Assembly (NCBI RefSeq): GCF_018131075.1
Contig: NZ_JAFCLS010000036.1
Location: 1-64,000, forward strand
DNA from: Bradyrhizobium sp. JYMT SZCCT0428
Lineage (GTDB): Bacteria > Pseudomonadota > Alphaproteobacteria > Rhizobiales > Xanthobacteraceae
Length of the DNA stretch: 64,000 nt
Direction: 5' to 3'
In this document: piece by piece, positions 1-7,292 of the stretch
Layout of the letters: every line of letters begins with the position of its first letter
How positions within the stretch are numbered: the stretch's first letter is position 1
The notes under the pieces: generated by a model
What the model was told of the DNA's origin: nothing
Database searches by the model: none
What the model saw: only the letters and a program-made list of their open reading frames with translations
Program-made: the position numbers and the translations under genes

Positions 1-354
1 CGGTGGACGCTGGTTCACGTCTGACGACGGCGTGGGTTAAGCGTACGGCAAAACCGTGTGGTCCTGGCGCCCGTTGCAGGCGTCAAGCTGTCGGAGAAGC
101 GCAAGCGGGAACGGCGGCGACGGAGTCAACCAAGAACTCGTCTCCGGGGAGATCACGGCATAAGCCGTAAAGCCATTGCGCAGGGAAGGCCGGGTGTTCT
201 CCGCTGCCCTGTATGCTCGTGTGCAGCCTACTTAGTGCAAACCGCACACGAGACCGCGGGTGCAGCGCGCACCCGGTCTTCCCTGCGCCCTCTCATTTGG
301 AGGGCAAGGAATTTCTGGCAAAGCTCGGGCGCAACGCGTCGCGAGAATAATTTT
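1..354. repeat. structured intergenic repeat element, no gene
   Basis: No convincing coding region lies here; the open frames are low-complexity and lack homology signals. The sequence folds into nested inverted repeats. GCGCAGGGAAGGCCGGGTG (178-196) pairs with its near-complement at 270-288, CTCGTGTGC (216-224) pairs with GCACACGAG (244-252), and GGGTGC/GCACCC (about 258-273) forms a third short stem. From memory, very similar text recurs in many Bradyrhizobium intergenic regions and has been called as spurious hypothetical proteins. I see only this copy in the window, and the left end may be cut by the window edge. Whether it is transcribed is unknown. Confidence 0.55.
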
Positions 355-477
355 CGTCGTCCCGGCCTTGAGCCGGGACCCATACGCCGCGGCCCATCCG
401 TTAGAGCGCCGACGTTCGATACCTTCCTAAACAACATCCGCCGCGGAGTATGGGTCCCGGCGTTCGCCGGGACGACG
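355..477. repeat. bipartite palindromic (REP-like) element
   Basis: Two oppositely oriented hairpin units flank a spacer of about 60 bases. The left unit is CGTCGTCCCGGCCTTGAGCC and onward; the right unit ends in TTCGCCGGGACGACG. Each unit has its own CCCGGC/GCCGGG stem, and the two units are inverted copies of each other. It lies just past the stop codon of the minus-strand SDR gene, so it could also act as a 3' hairpin or terminator. Confidence 0.75.
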
Positions 478-487
478 TCGAGTGAAA

Positions 488-1339
488 TCATCCTCCCTTC
501 ACAAACCGCGCAAACGCCTCCGCGTAATCCTTATGCCAGCGCGACAGCGCCGGGCGGTTCTCGACGATATCGCCGGCGGCCCACAGCATGCGCCGCTCGT
601 CGAGTTGCCGCGGCACGTCGTTGTCAGGGCACAGGATATAGAAATCGCCGGCATCGATGCGTTCAATCATGAAGTCGACGGTCTGCTCGGGCGTCCAGGC
701 ACCGTCAGGTTTCTCGGTGCGGCCGCGGGAGGTGAGGGCGGTGAAGACGTGACCGGGGATCATCAGGTGCGCGCTGATCCGGCAGCCTTCGGTGTTGCGC
801 AGCTCATGCTGCAGCGCCTCGGTCAGCGCTTTCACCCCCGCTTTGGAGACATTGTAAGCGGGATTGCCGGGTGGCGTTGTAATGCCTTGCTTGGAGCCGG
901 TGTTGATGATCAGCCCGGGCCGTCCGCGTTCGATCATGTGCGGCGCGAAAACCTGGGTGCCGTGGATGATGCCCCAGAGGTTGACATTGAGAATGCGCTG
1001 CCAGTTCTCCAGCGGCCCAAAGCTGTTGCTGTCGGGGCCGATGCCGGCATTGTTCATCAGGATGTCGGTGCCGCCGAACCGCTTCTGTACCGCAGCTTCG
1101 AGCCTGGCGACGTCCTCGAACCGGCTGACATCGACCTCGGCGGTCATCACATCGGCGTCGCCGCCCTTGGCGGCAGACGACAGTTTTGTGGCAGCCTCCG
1201 CCAGCCGCGCGGCGCCGATATCGGCGATACAAACCTTCATGCCGAGGCCGGCGAACCGCATCCCGGCCGCAAGCCCGATGCCGGACGCGCCCCCGGTGAT
1301 CACGGCGACATGATTGGCGGACATGGCAGGGTGGGGCAT
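488..1339 (-). CDS. SDR-family NAD(P)-dependent oxidoreductase
   Basis: A 283-residue classical short-chain dehydrogenase/reductase. The Rossmann glycine motif TGGASGIG is near the N-terminus, NNAG marks strand 4, and the catalytic YxxxK is in YNVSKAG after INTGS, which supplies the Ser. I chose the ATG at 1339 because GGAGG lies 8 bases upstream and MPHPAMSANH leads straight into the Rossmann fold. An upstream start would add seven residues without a Shine-Dalgarno sequence. It diverges from the aldehyde dehydrogenase across about 217 bases, suggesting a shared control region and possibly an alcohol-to-aldehyde-to-acid pair. The substrate cannot be read from the sequence. Confidence 0.9.
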   Translation of the reverse strand: MPHPAMSANHVAVITGGASGIGLAAGMRFAGLGMKVCIADIGAARLAEAATKLSSAAKGGDADVMTAEVDVSRFEDVARLEAAVQKRFGGTDILMNNAGIGPDSNSFGPLENWQRILNVNLWGIIHGTQVFAPHMIERGRPGLIINTGSKQGITTPPGNPAYNVSKAGVKALTEALQHELRNTEGCRISAHLMIPGHVFTALTSRGRTEKPDGAWTPEQTVDFMIERIDAGDFYILCPDNDVPRQLDERRMLWAAGDIVENRPALSRWHKDYAEAFARFVKGG

Positions 1340-1556
1340 GCAGACTTCCTCCGGACACAAATCGGGTTACACTACTTATCGGCCCAAATCTTCATCAGGA
1401 CAATATCGGCACGTACGAACCGGCATGGCAGGTCTTCATTTCCCGTCCCGCTTCCGGCGGCTTATTCCGCTTTACGGTTCGGAGCCCAACGATATAGTTA
1501 CTCAGATATAACGATCTTCATCACAATAACGGCTATCGATCCAAGGGAGTAAATAC
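1340..1556. promoter_or_regulatory. divergent promoter region, SDR / aldehyde dehydrogenase
   Basis: The region separates two divergent genes and becomes AT-rich towards the plus-strand gene. It contains a direct repeat GATATA (1491-1496 and 1505-1510) and overlapping GTTA/TAAC arms, which are candidate promoter or operator elements. No local regulator gene is adjacent. The assignment rests on position and composition only. Confidence 0.35.
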
Positions 1557-3044
1557 ATGGCTGTATCACAGGCAATTCCGATCACGCGCCACCCTTATGC
1601 GGATGGTTCCTACAAAAAGATGCTGATCGACGGCCAATGGGTCGATGCGGCCTCCGGCAAGAAGTTCGAGACCCATAACCCGGCAACCGGCGAGTTGCTC
1701 GCTACGGTAGCCGAGGGCGATGCCGAGGACATCAACCGCGCGGTGGCGGCCGCACGCCGCGCTTTCGAGGGCCCGTGGAGCAAGGTCAAGCCGTTCGAAC
1801 GGCAGAACCTGCTGCTGAAGCTCGCCGATCTCGTCGAGAAGAATTTCGAGGAGCTGTCGCAGCTCGATACGCTCGACATGGGCGCGCCGATCAGCCGCAC
1901 CCGCGGTACGCGGCTGCGCGTGCTCGGCATGCTCAGGTATTATGCGGGTCAGGCCACCGCGCTGCATGGCGAGACCATCGAAAACTCGCTGCCCGGCGAG
2001 ATCTTCTCCTACACGTTGAAGGAGCCGGTCGGCGTCGTCGGCGCCATCATCCCCTGGAACAGCCCGCTCACCGCCAGCGTCTGGAAGATCGGCCCGGCGA
2101 TCGCGACCGGCTGCACCGTGGTGCTGAAGCCGGCCGAGGAGGCACCGCTGCGGCTGGCCGAACTCTGCATGGAAGCCGGCATTCCGCCCGGCGTCGTCAA
2201 TGTGGTGCCGGGTTACGGCGAGACCGCGGGCGCGGCACTGTCCTCGCATTCCGGCGTCGACAAGGTCGCCTTCACCGGCTCGCATGTGACCGGGCAAGCC
2301 ATCGTCAGGGCCTCCGCCGGCAACCTCAAGCGCGTGTCGCTGGAACTCGGCGGCAAATCGCCGGACATCGTGTTCGCCGACGCCGACCTCGATGCGGCGG
2401 TGCCGGGGGCGGCGATGGCGGTGTTCGCCAATTCCGGCCAGATCTGCAGCGCGGGGACGCGGCTGTTCGTCGAACACAAGATCTATGACGAGTTCGTCGG
2501 CCGCGTCGCCGAATTCGGCAAGAAGCTGCAGGTCGGCAACGGCCTCGATCCCAACACCCAGATCGGGCCGCTGGTGTCGGCGGAGCAGATGAAGCGCGTC
2601 TCCGGCTATCTCTCGATCGGTCAGCAGGAAGGTGCCAAGGCGCTGACCGGTGGTACGCCGCTGACCGAAGGCGCGCTGTCAAAGGGCTATTTCGTGGCGC
2701 CGACGGTGTTCGCCAACGTGCAGGACAATATGCGGATCGCGCAGGAGGAAATCTTCGGCCCGGTGATCTCGGCGATCTCGTTCAAGGACACTGATGAGCT
2801 GATCGCACGCGCCAACGCCACCACGTTCGGATTGGGCAGCGGCGTCTGGACCACCAATGTCAGCAAGGCGCACCAGGTGGCAAAATCGCTGCGCGCCGGC
2901 TCGGTCTGGGTCAATTGCTACCAGGCGATGGACCCGGCGGTGCCGTTCGGCGGCTACAAGATGAGCGGCTACGGCCGCGAGTCAGGCAAGCAGCACCTCG
3001 AGGAGTATCTCAACGTCAAGGCGGTCTGGATCAAGACGGGTTAG
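1557..3044 (+). CDS. aldehyde dehydrogenase (ALDH superfamily)
   Basis: A 495-residue NAD(P)+-dependent aldehyde dehydrogenase, full length for the family. The catalytic general base is Glu263 in LELGGK and the nucleophile is Cys297 in SGQICSAG. The nucleotide-binding and C-terminal motifs (EEIFGPV, FGGYKMSGYGRE) are intact. AGGGAG sits upstream of the ATG. The enzyme oxidises an aldehyde to the carboxylic acid; the family includes betaine-, aromatic- and aliphatic-aldehyde enzymes, and the sequence alone does not separate them. The divergent SDR and the downstream benzoylformate-decarboxylase-like enzyme suggest aldehyde-generating catabolism, which is inference. A palindromic repeat follows the stop. 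Confidence 0.93.
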   Translation: MAVSQAIPITRHPYADGSYKKMLIDGQWVDAASGKKFETHNPATGELLATVAEGDAEDINRAVAAARRAFEGPWSKVKPFERQNLLLKLADLVEKNFEELSQLDTLDMGAPISRTRGTRLRVLGMLRYYAGQATALHGETIENSLPGEIFSYTLKEPVGVVGAIIPWNSPLTASVWKIGPAIATGCTVVLKPAEEAPLRLAELCMEAGIPPGVVNVVPGYGETAGAALSSHSGVDKVAFTGSHVTGQAIVRASAGNLKRVSLELGGKSPDIVFADADLDAAVPGAAMAVFANSGQICSAGTRLFVEHKIYDEFVGRVAEFGKKLQVGNGLDPNTQIGPLVSAEQMKRVSGYLSIGQQEGAKALTGGTPLTEGALSKGYFVAPTVFANVQDNMRIAQEEIFGPVISAISFKDTDELIARANATTFGLGSGVWTTNVSKAHQVAKSLRAGSVWVNCYQAMDPAVPFGGYKMSGYGRESGKQHLEEYLNVKAVWIKTG

Positions 3045-3050
3045 GACACT

Positions 3051-3141
3051 CGTCATGCCCGGGCTTGACCCGGGCATCCATCCAGCTTCGCAAGAAGATT
3101 TCTCGAAGGAGATGGATTGCCGGGTCGAGCCCGGCAATGAC
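3051..3141. repeat. bipartite palindromic (REP-like) element
   Basis: The element opens CGTCATGCCCGGGCTTGACC and ends with CGAGCCCGGCAATGAC. Each half has its own CCCGG/CCGGG stem and the halves are inverted relative to each other. It lies between two convergent genes (aldehyde dehydrogenase and the winged-helix regulator), where it could serve as a bidirectional terminator. It is the same family as the copy at 53420-53502. Confidence 0.75.
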
Positions 3142-3153
3142 AGATCGGGCGCC

Positions 3154-3531
3154 TCACCCCGCCCGCTTCTTCCGGCCGATATCGCTGCGCAGCGCCTGCA
3201 ACTCCTTGCGCGCCGCGCTCGCGGCGTTGCGTTCGATCTTGCGGTAGCGCTTAACCAGCGAGATGCCGAACGACGTCAGCACCGCGCCGCCGCCGTTCTT
3301 GCCGCCGGTCTGACGCTCGACGGCGGCCTGCCGGCAGATGCGGTTGATCTCGTCGACCAGATCCCATGCCCGCTTGTACGACATCTCCATCGCGCGGCCG
3401 GCGGCCGAAATCGAGCCGCATGTGTGGATGTTCTCCAGCAGCTGGATCTTGCCCGGCCCGATCCGGGCGTTGGCATCCAGATCGATGCGAACGCTGAGCG
3501 AAGGAAGCGATTTGGCACTCGATTTCGGCAT
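3154..3531 (-). CDS. stand-alone ModE N-terminal-type winged-helix regulator
   Basis: A 125-residue protein that matches only the DNA-binding part of ModE. GPGKIQLLENIHTCGSISAA forms the first helices, followed by AMEMSYKRAWDLVDEIN (recognition helix) and a wing. The C-terminal Mop/TOBE molybdate-binding domains of full ModE are absent, so molybdate sensing is not supported. Such short homologues are common in Rhizobiales. It is divergent from the Old Yellow Enzyme gene, with 138 bases between the two starts, so control of that gene is a reasonable inference. The C-terminus is basic (RKKRAG). Confidence 0.82.
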   Translation of the reverse strand: MPKSSAKSLPSLSVRIDLDANARIGPGKIQLLENIHTCGSISAAGRAMEMSYKRAWDLVDEINRICRQAAVERQTGGKNGGGAVLTSFGISLVKRYRKIERNAASAARKELQALRSDIGRKKRAG

Positions 3532-3625
3532 GAAAATACTTGCTCACTACATCGGTTCGAGCGGGCTACCGCTTCGCTTTCAAAACAAAAGCTGCTCCAG
3601 TCTTTTACGGGCAAGCGGAACCGGT

Positions 3626-3641
3626 TACATACTCGTATGAA
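3626..3641. promoter_or_regulatory. candidate operator palindrome upstream of Old Yellow Enzyme
   Basis: CATAC-TC-GTATG forms a short perfect inverted repeat in the intergenic region between the winged-helix regulator and the Old Yellow Enzyme gene. It lies about 30 bases before the chosen start. Short palindromes occur by chance; position between a regulator and its divergent neighbour is the main support. Confidence 0.3.
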
Positions 3642-3669
3642 TACGGATAAGTTGGAGTTCCACACCGGC

Positions 3670-4794
3670 ATGAATTACCCATCATTGTTTTCCCCGCTGC
3701 AGATCGGTCCCTACCAGCTCAAACATCGTCTCGCTTTGGCGCCGCTGACGCGGATGCGGGCGGAAAAGCCCAGCCTCGCGCCGCGGCCGCTGAACGCGGA
3801 ATATTACGCCCAGCGCGCGACGCCGGGCGGATTGCTGATTGCCGAAGCCTCGCCCGTGATGGCGACGGGTTTCGGCAGCCCCGGCGTCCCCGGAATTTAT
3901 ACCGAGCAGCAGATCGCGGGTTGGCGAGAGGTCGTCGATGCCGTTCACGCCAAGGGCGGCGTGATCTTCCTGCAGCTCTGGCATGTCGGCCGCGTTTCGC
4001 ATTCCTCGTTCCAGCCCGGCGGCGTGCTGCCGGTGGCGCCCTCGGCGGTTGCGATCGCCGATCTGAAAACCGGGACGGCCGATGGCAAGGCGGTGCCTTA
4101 CGAGACGCCGCGCGCGCTCGAAACATCCGAAATCCCTGAAGTGGTCGATGCCTACCGGCAGGCGGCGAAGAATGCGCTTACCGCCGGCTTCGACGGCGTC
4201 GAGATCCACGGCGCCAACGGCTATCTGATCGAGCAGTTCCTGCAGTCGCATACCAATCTGCGCACCGATCAATATGGCGGCTCCATCGAAAACCGCACGC
4301 GCTTTCTGATGGAAGTGACAGAGGCCGTGGCCGAGGTCTGGGGCGCGAGCCGCGTCGGCCTGCGGCTGTCGCCGTACGGCATCGCCAACGGCAGCGGCGA
4401 GCCCGACCCGATGCCGCTCTATAGCCATGTCGTGCAATCGCTCAATCCGCTCGGGCTCGCCTATCTGCATTTCATCGAACCGCGCTCCAGCGGCGCCGGC
4501 CGCGCCGAGGTCAACCATCAGAACGTGCCGTCGGCGATGGTGCTGTTCCGCCCCATCTGGAAAGGCGTGCTGATCACGGCCGGCGGCTTCACCGGCGAGA
4601 CGGCGAATGCCGCGATCGCGGCCGGCCATGCCGATGCGATCGCGTTCGGACGGATCTTCATCTCCAATCCGGATCTGCCGCGCCGCCTGCAACGCGGCTT
4701 CCCGCTGACGCCCTATAACCGCGCGACGTTCTATGGCGGCGACGTCGCCGGCTACACCGATTACCCCGCGCACGACGAGTTGGCGCAGGCATAA
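3670..4794 (+). CDS. Old Yellow Enzyme-type alkene reductase (NADH:flavin oxidoreductase)
   Basis: A 374-residue FMN-dependent TIM-barrel ene-reductase. It starts LFSPLQIGPYQLKHRLALAP, as the family does, and carries the substrate-anion-binding pair in VEIHGANGYL followed by FLQSHTNLRTDQYGGSIENR, which is diagnostic of the OYE/NemA group. The C-terminal FMN-phosphate segment (ITAGGF, AIAFGRIFISNPDL) is present. The ATG at 3670 fits family length; the in-frame ATG at 3637 would add a non-conserved stretch. The enzyme reduces activated C=C bonds, nitroesters or quinones with NAD(P)H. The divergent winged-helix protein may regulate it. Confidence 0.92.
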   Translation: MNYPSLFSPLQIGPYQLKHRLALAPLTRMRAEKPSLAPRPLNAEYYAQRATPGGLLIAEASPVMATGFGSPGVPGIYTEQQIAGWREVVDAVHAKGGVIFLQLWHVGRVSHSSFQPGGVLPVAPSAVAIADLKTGTADGKAVPYETPRALETSEIPEVVDAYRQAAKNALTAGFDGVEIHGANGYLIEQFLQSHTNLRTDQYGGSIENRTRFLMEVTEAVAEVWGASRVGLRLSPYGIANGSGEPDPMPLYSHVVQSLNPLGLAYLHFIEPRSSGAGRAEVNHQNVPSAMVLFRPIWKGVLITAGGFTGETANAAIAAGHADAIAFGRIFISNPDLPRRLQRGFPLTPYNRATFYGGDVAGYTDYPAHDELAQA

Positions 4795-4802
4795 TACTCC
4801 AC

Positions 4803-4879
4803 CGTCATTGCGAGCGAAGCGAAGCAATCCATGGAGTCACAAAGAAAGAATGGATTGCTTCGCTCTGCTCGCAATGACG
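4803..4879. repeat. palindromic intergenic repeat (GTCATTGCGAGCGAAGCGAAG family), copy 1
   Basis: Inverted arms CGTCATTGCGAGCGAAGCGA and its complement ending GCTCGCAATGACG flank about 25 bases. Two more copies lie at 7199-7275 and 19262-19344. All three follow a plus-strand gene, consistent with 3'-end hairpins. Confidence 0.85.
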
Positions 4880-4896
4880 AAACGTGAGGACCGAGC

Positions 4897-5412
4897 ATGT
4901 TTCCCGAGCTCGAAGAAATCGAAAAGAAGAAAACCAAACCGGTGGCGGTGGGCAAACCCGCCGCCGGCCAATGCCTGTGCGGCAAAGTCTGCTTCGAGAT
5001 CGATGTGCCCGCGCGCTGGGCCTGGCATGATCATACACCGTCGAGCCGGCGCGCGCACGGCGCGGCCTACGCGACCTATGTCGGAAGCTGGCGCAAGCGC
5101 TTCCGCATTACCAAGGGCAAGACCTCCATCACGCGCTATGAAGACAAGGCGACCAAGACCGCGCGCAGCTTCTGCAGCAGCTGCGGCACGCCGATCGCCT
5201 ACGAGCGCCCGCGTTCGCCGCACATGGTCAACATTCCGCGCGCGCTGTTCACCGGCCGCACCGGCCGCCAGCCGCTCTACCACATCGCGATCGAGGAATT
5301 GCAGGAATGGGCCTACACCGGCGAACCGCTGGTGCCGCTGAAGGGTTATCCCGGCGTGGTCTGGCAGCGCTCGAAGAAGAAGAAACGCACTGACCGCGAG
5401 GGGATGTTCTGA
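4897..5412 (+). CDS. GFA / CENP-V family zinc protein with altered cysteine set
   Basis: A 171-residue protein of the glutathione-dependent formaldehyde-activating fold. The CxCGxVxFE start (QCLCGKVCFEI, about 28-37) and the distal CSSCGTPI motif (about 92-99) are intact and fit the structural zinc site. The middle motif, normally CHCxxCRRAHG and the second zinc site, reads DHTPSSRRAHG, so its three cysteines are gone. Classical Gfa activity is therefore doubtful. The C-terminal tail is rich in Lys/Arg (SKKKKRTDRE). GAGG precedes the ATG. It stands between the OYE and the ThDP decarboxylase genes, with a repeat upstream and 114 bases downstream. Confidence 0.85.
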   Translation: MFPELEEIEKKKTKPVAVGKPAAGQCLCGKVCFEIDVPARWAWHDHTPSSRRAHGAAYATYVGSWRKRFRITKGKTSITRYEDKATKTARSFCSSCGTPIAYERPRSPHMVNIPRALFTGRTGRQPLYHIAIEELQEWAYTGEPLVPLKGYPGVVWQRSKKKKRTDREGMF

Positions 5413-5526
5413 TCGCACGCTCTCCGACGCAGGGCAGCCATGACCGCGCTCCATTTGATCTCACCATTGCCGATCGTCATGATGGCGTGATCCCGAAAGG
5501 CCAACGAGCCGCGGGCAGGAGGAAAT

Positions 5527-7191
5527 ATGAAAAATCGCATTACCGGGCGCTCGGCCTTTCTCGCGCTGCTGAAGGATGAAGGCATCACGCATCTGTTCGG
5601 CAATCCCGGCACCACCGAACTGCCGATCATGCACGCCCTGAAGGATCATCCTGATCTTACCTATGTGATGGCGATGCAGGAGAGCCTGGTGGTCGCGATC
5701 GCCGACGGTTACAGCCGCGCCTCGGGCAAGCTCGTCGCCTGCAACGTCCACGTCGCGCCCGGGCTCGGCAATGCGATGGGTTCGCTGTTCAACGCGGCCT
5801 TCACCGGCACGCCGATGATCCTGACCGCGGGCCAGCAGGAGCAGGGCCACGGTCTGATGGAGCCGGTGCTGTATGGCCCGCTGGTGCAGATGGCGGAGCC
5901 CTTGGTGAAATGGGCCGTCGAGGTAACGCGGCTGGAGGATCTGCCGCGGATCGTGCGCCGCGCCGCCAAGATTGCGACCACGCCGCCGACCGGGCCGGTG
6001 TTCATCTCGCTGCCGGGCGACATCCTCAACGCCGAAGCCGGCATCGAACTCGGCCGCTCCACCCGCGTCGACACCCGCGTCAAACCATCGGACGAAGCGC
6101 TCGGGGCGTTGGTCGCGCGCATCCTGAAAGCCGAGCGGCCGGTCATCATCACCGGCGATGAGATCGTCAAGAGCGACGCGCTGAAGGAAGCCGCGCAGTT
6201 CGCGGAGGCGATCGGCGCGCCTGCTTATCAATGTTCGACGCCTTACGGCGCGCACTTCCTGTCGGAAAGCCCGTGCTTCATGGGCGCGCTGTCGCGCCTG
6301 CAAAAGCAGGTTCGCGAGGTGCTGTCGCCTTACGATCTGATGATCGTGCTCGGCGCCGATCCGCTGCGGATGTCGGTCTACAGCGAAGTCGACCCGCTGC
6401 CCGATGGGCTCGGGATCGTGCAGATCGGCCTGGTCGACTCGGATCTCGCCAAGAATTACGGCGCCGAGATCGCGCTCAAGGCCGACGTGAAGGAAACCCT
6501 GCGCGCGCTGGTGCCGGCGCTGAAAGCGGCTGGTGGAGGCGCGCTCGAGACACGTGCGAAACAGGGCGTGGCCGCGCTGGCCTCAAAGAACTGGACTGCG
6601 AAGCGCAAACCGCTGATCGAACAGATCTCGAAGGCCATCACCAAATCGCCGATCGATCCGGACTGGCTGGCGCTGCAGCTGGTCGAGGCGATGCCTGACA
6701 ATGCGATCCTGGTCGACGAAGGCCTGACGTCGTCGCGGCAAATCCTGGCGCTGCGGCCGCACCGCGACCGCTACGGCTATCACGCGCTGGCCTCGGGCGG
6801 CATCGGCTGGGGATTGCCGGCTTCCGTCGGCGTCAGCCTCGCCAATCCCGAGCGGCCGGTGGTGTGCTATTCCGGCGACGGCAGCTCGATGTATTCGATC
6901 CAGTCGCTGTGGACCGCGGCCAACCACAAGCTGCCGCTGACCTTCGTGATCGTCAACAATGGCGGCTACCGCATCATCAAGCAGCGCCTGCTCGCCTTCC
7001 ACGGCGACGATCATTATGTCGGCATGGACTTCGTCGATCCACCGGTGGATTTCACCGGGCTCGCCAAATCACTCGGGCTGGAAGCGATCAAGGTCACCGA
7101 TCCCGGTGAGTTGAAGTCCGTGCTGGCGTCGGCGATTGGTCGCCCCGGCACCAAGCTGATCGAGGTGGTGGTGAGTAATTCGGTGAATTGA
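5527..7191 (+). CDS. thiamine-diphosphate decarboxylase, benzoylformate-decarboxylase-like
   Basis: A 554-residue three-domain ThDP enzyme. The N-terminal Pyr domain has GNPGTTELP and the activating Glu52 (MQES). The C-terminal PP domain has GDGSS from residue 450, followed by LPLTFVIVNN, the Mg-ThDP motif. Similarity by eye is highest to benzoylformate decarboxylase, including His75 in NVHVAPG, the counterpart of BFDC His70. The position of BFDC His281 appears to be Ser283 (LRMSVYSE), so the substrate may differ; other 2-oxo-acid decarboxylases or lyases are possible. AGGAGG precedes the ATG closely. The aldehyde product could feed the nearby aldehyde dehydrogenase (inference). Confidence 0.85.
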   Translation: MKNRITGRSAFLALLKDEGITHLFGNPGTTELPIMHALKDHPDLTYVMAMQESLVVAIADGYSRASGKLVACNVHVAPGLGNAMGSLFNAAFTGTPMILTAGQQEQGHGLMEPVLYGPLVQMAEPLVKWAVEVTRLEDLPRIVRRAAKIATTPPTGPVFISLPGDILNAEAGIELGRSTRVDTRVKPSDEALGALVARILKAERPVIITGDEIVKSDALKEAAQFAEAIGAPAYQCSTPYGAHFLSESPCFMGALSRLQKQVREVLSPYDLMIVLGADPLRMSVYSEVDPLPDGLGIVQIGLVDSDLAKNYGAEIALKADVKETLRALVPALKAAGGGALETRAKQGVAALASKNWTAKRKPLIEQISKAITKSPIDPDWLALQLVEAMPDNAILVDEGLTSSRQILALRPHRDRYGYHALASGGIGWGLPASVGVSLANPERPVVCYSGDGSSMYSIQSLWTAANHKLPLTFVIVNNGGYRIIKQRLLAFHGDDHYVGMDFVDPPVDFTGLAKSLGLEAIKVTDPGELKSVLASAIGRPGTKLIEVVVSNSVN

Positions 7192-7198
7192 CGTCGTT

Positions 7199-7275
7199 CG
7201 TCATTGCGAGCGAAGCGAAGCAATCCATCGTGCGGCAAAGGAAGTATGGATTGCTTCGCTACGCTCGCAATGACG
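7199..7275. repeat. palindromic intergenic repeat (GTCATTGCGAGCGAAGCGAAG family), copy 2
   Basis: Same inverted arms as at 4803-4879, with a different central spacer. It lies between the ThDP decarboxylase and the convergent flavin monooxygenase gene, so it may be a two-way transcription stop. Confidence 0.85.
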
Positions 7276-7292
7276 GCGATAGAGCGTCGCTT

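Noticed and set aside
58..672. Open frame of 204 residues at the left end
   Set aside because: Arg-rich, no family features, runs across the structured repeat and into the SDR gene on the other strand.
482..1552. Plus-strand frame of 356 residues opposite the SDR
   Set aside because: It mirrors a clear SDR with intact catalytic motifs on the minus strand; this frame has none.
1566..2477. Minus-strand frame of 303 residues inside the aldehyde dehydrogenase
   Set aside because: High-GC shadow frame; the plus strand holds all ALDH motifs.
3055..3669. N-terminal extension of the Old Yellow Enzyme frame
   Set aside because: It crosses the repeat and the opposite-strand regulator gene; the family start is at 3670.
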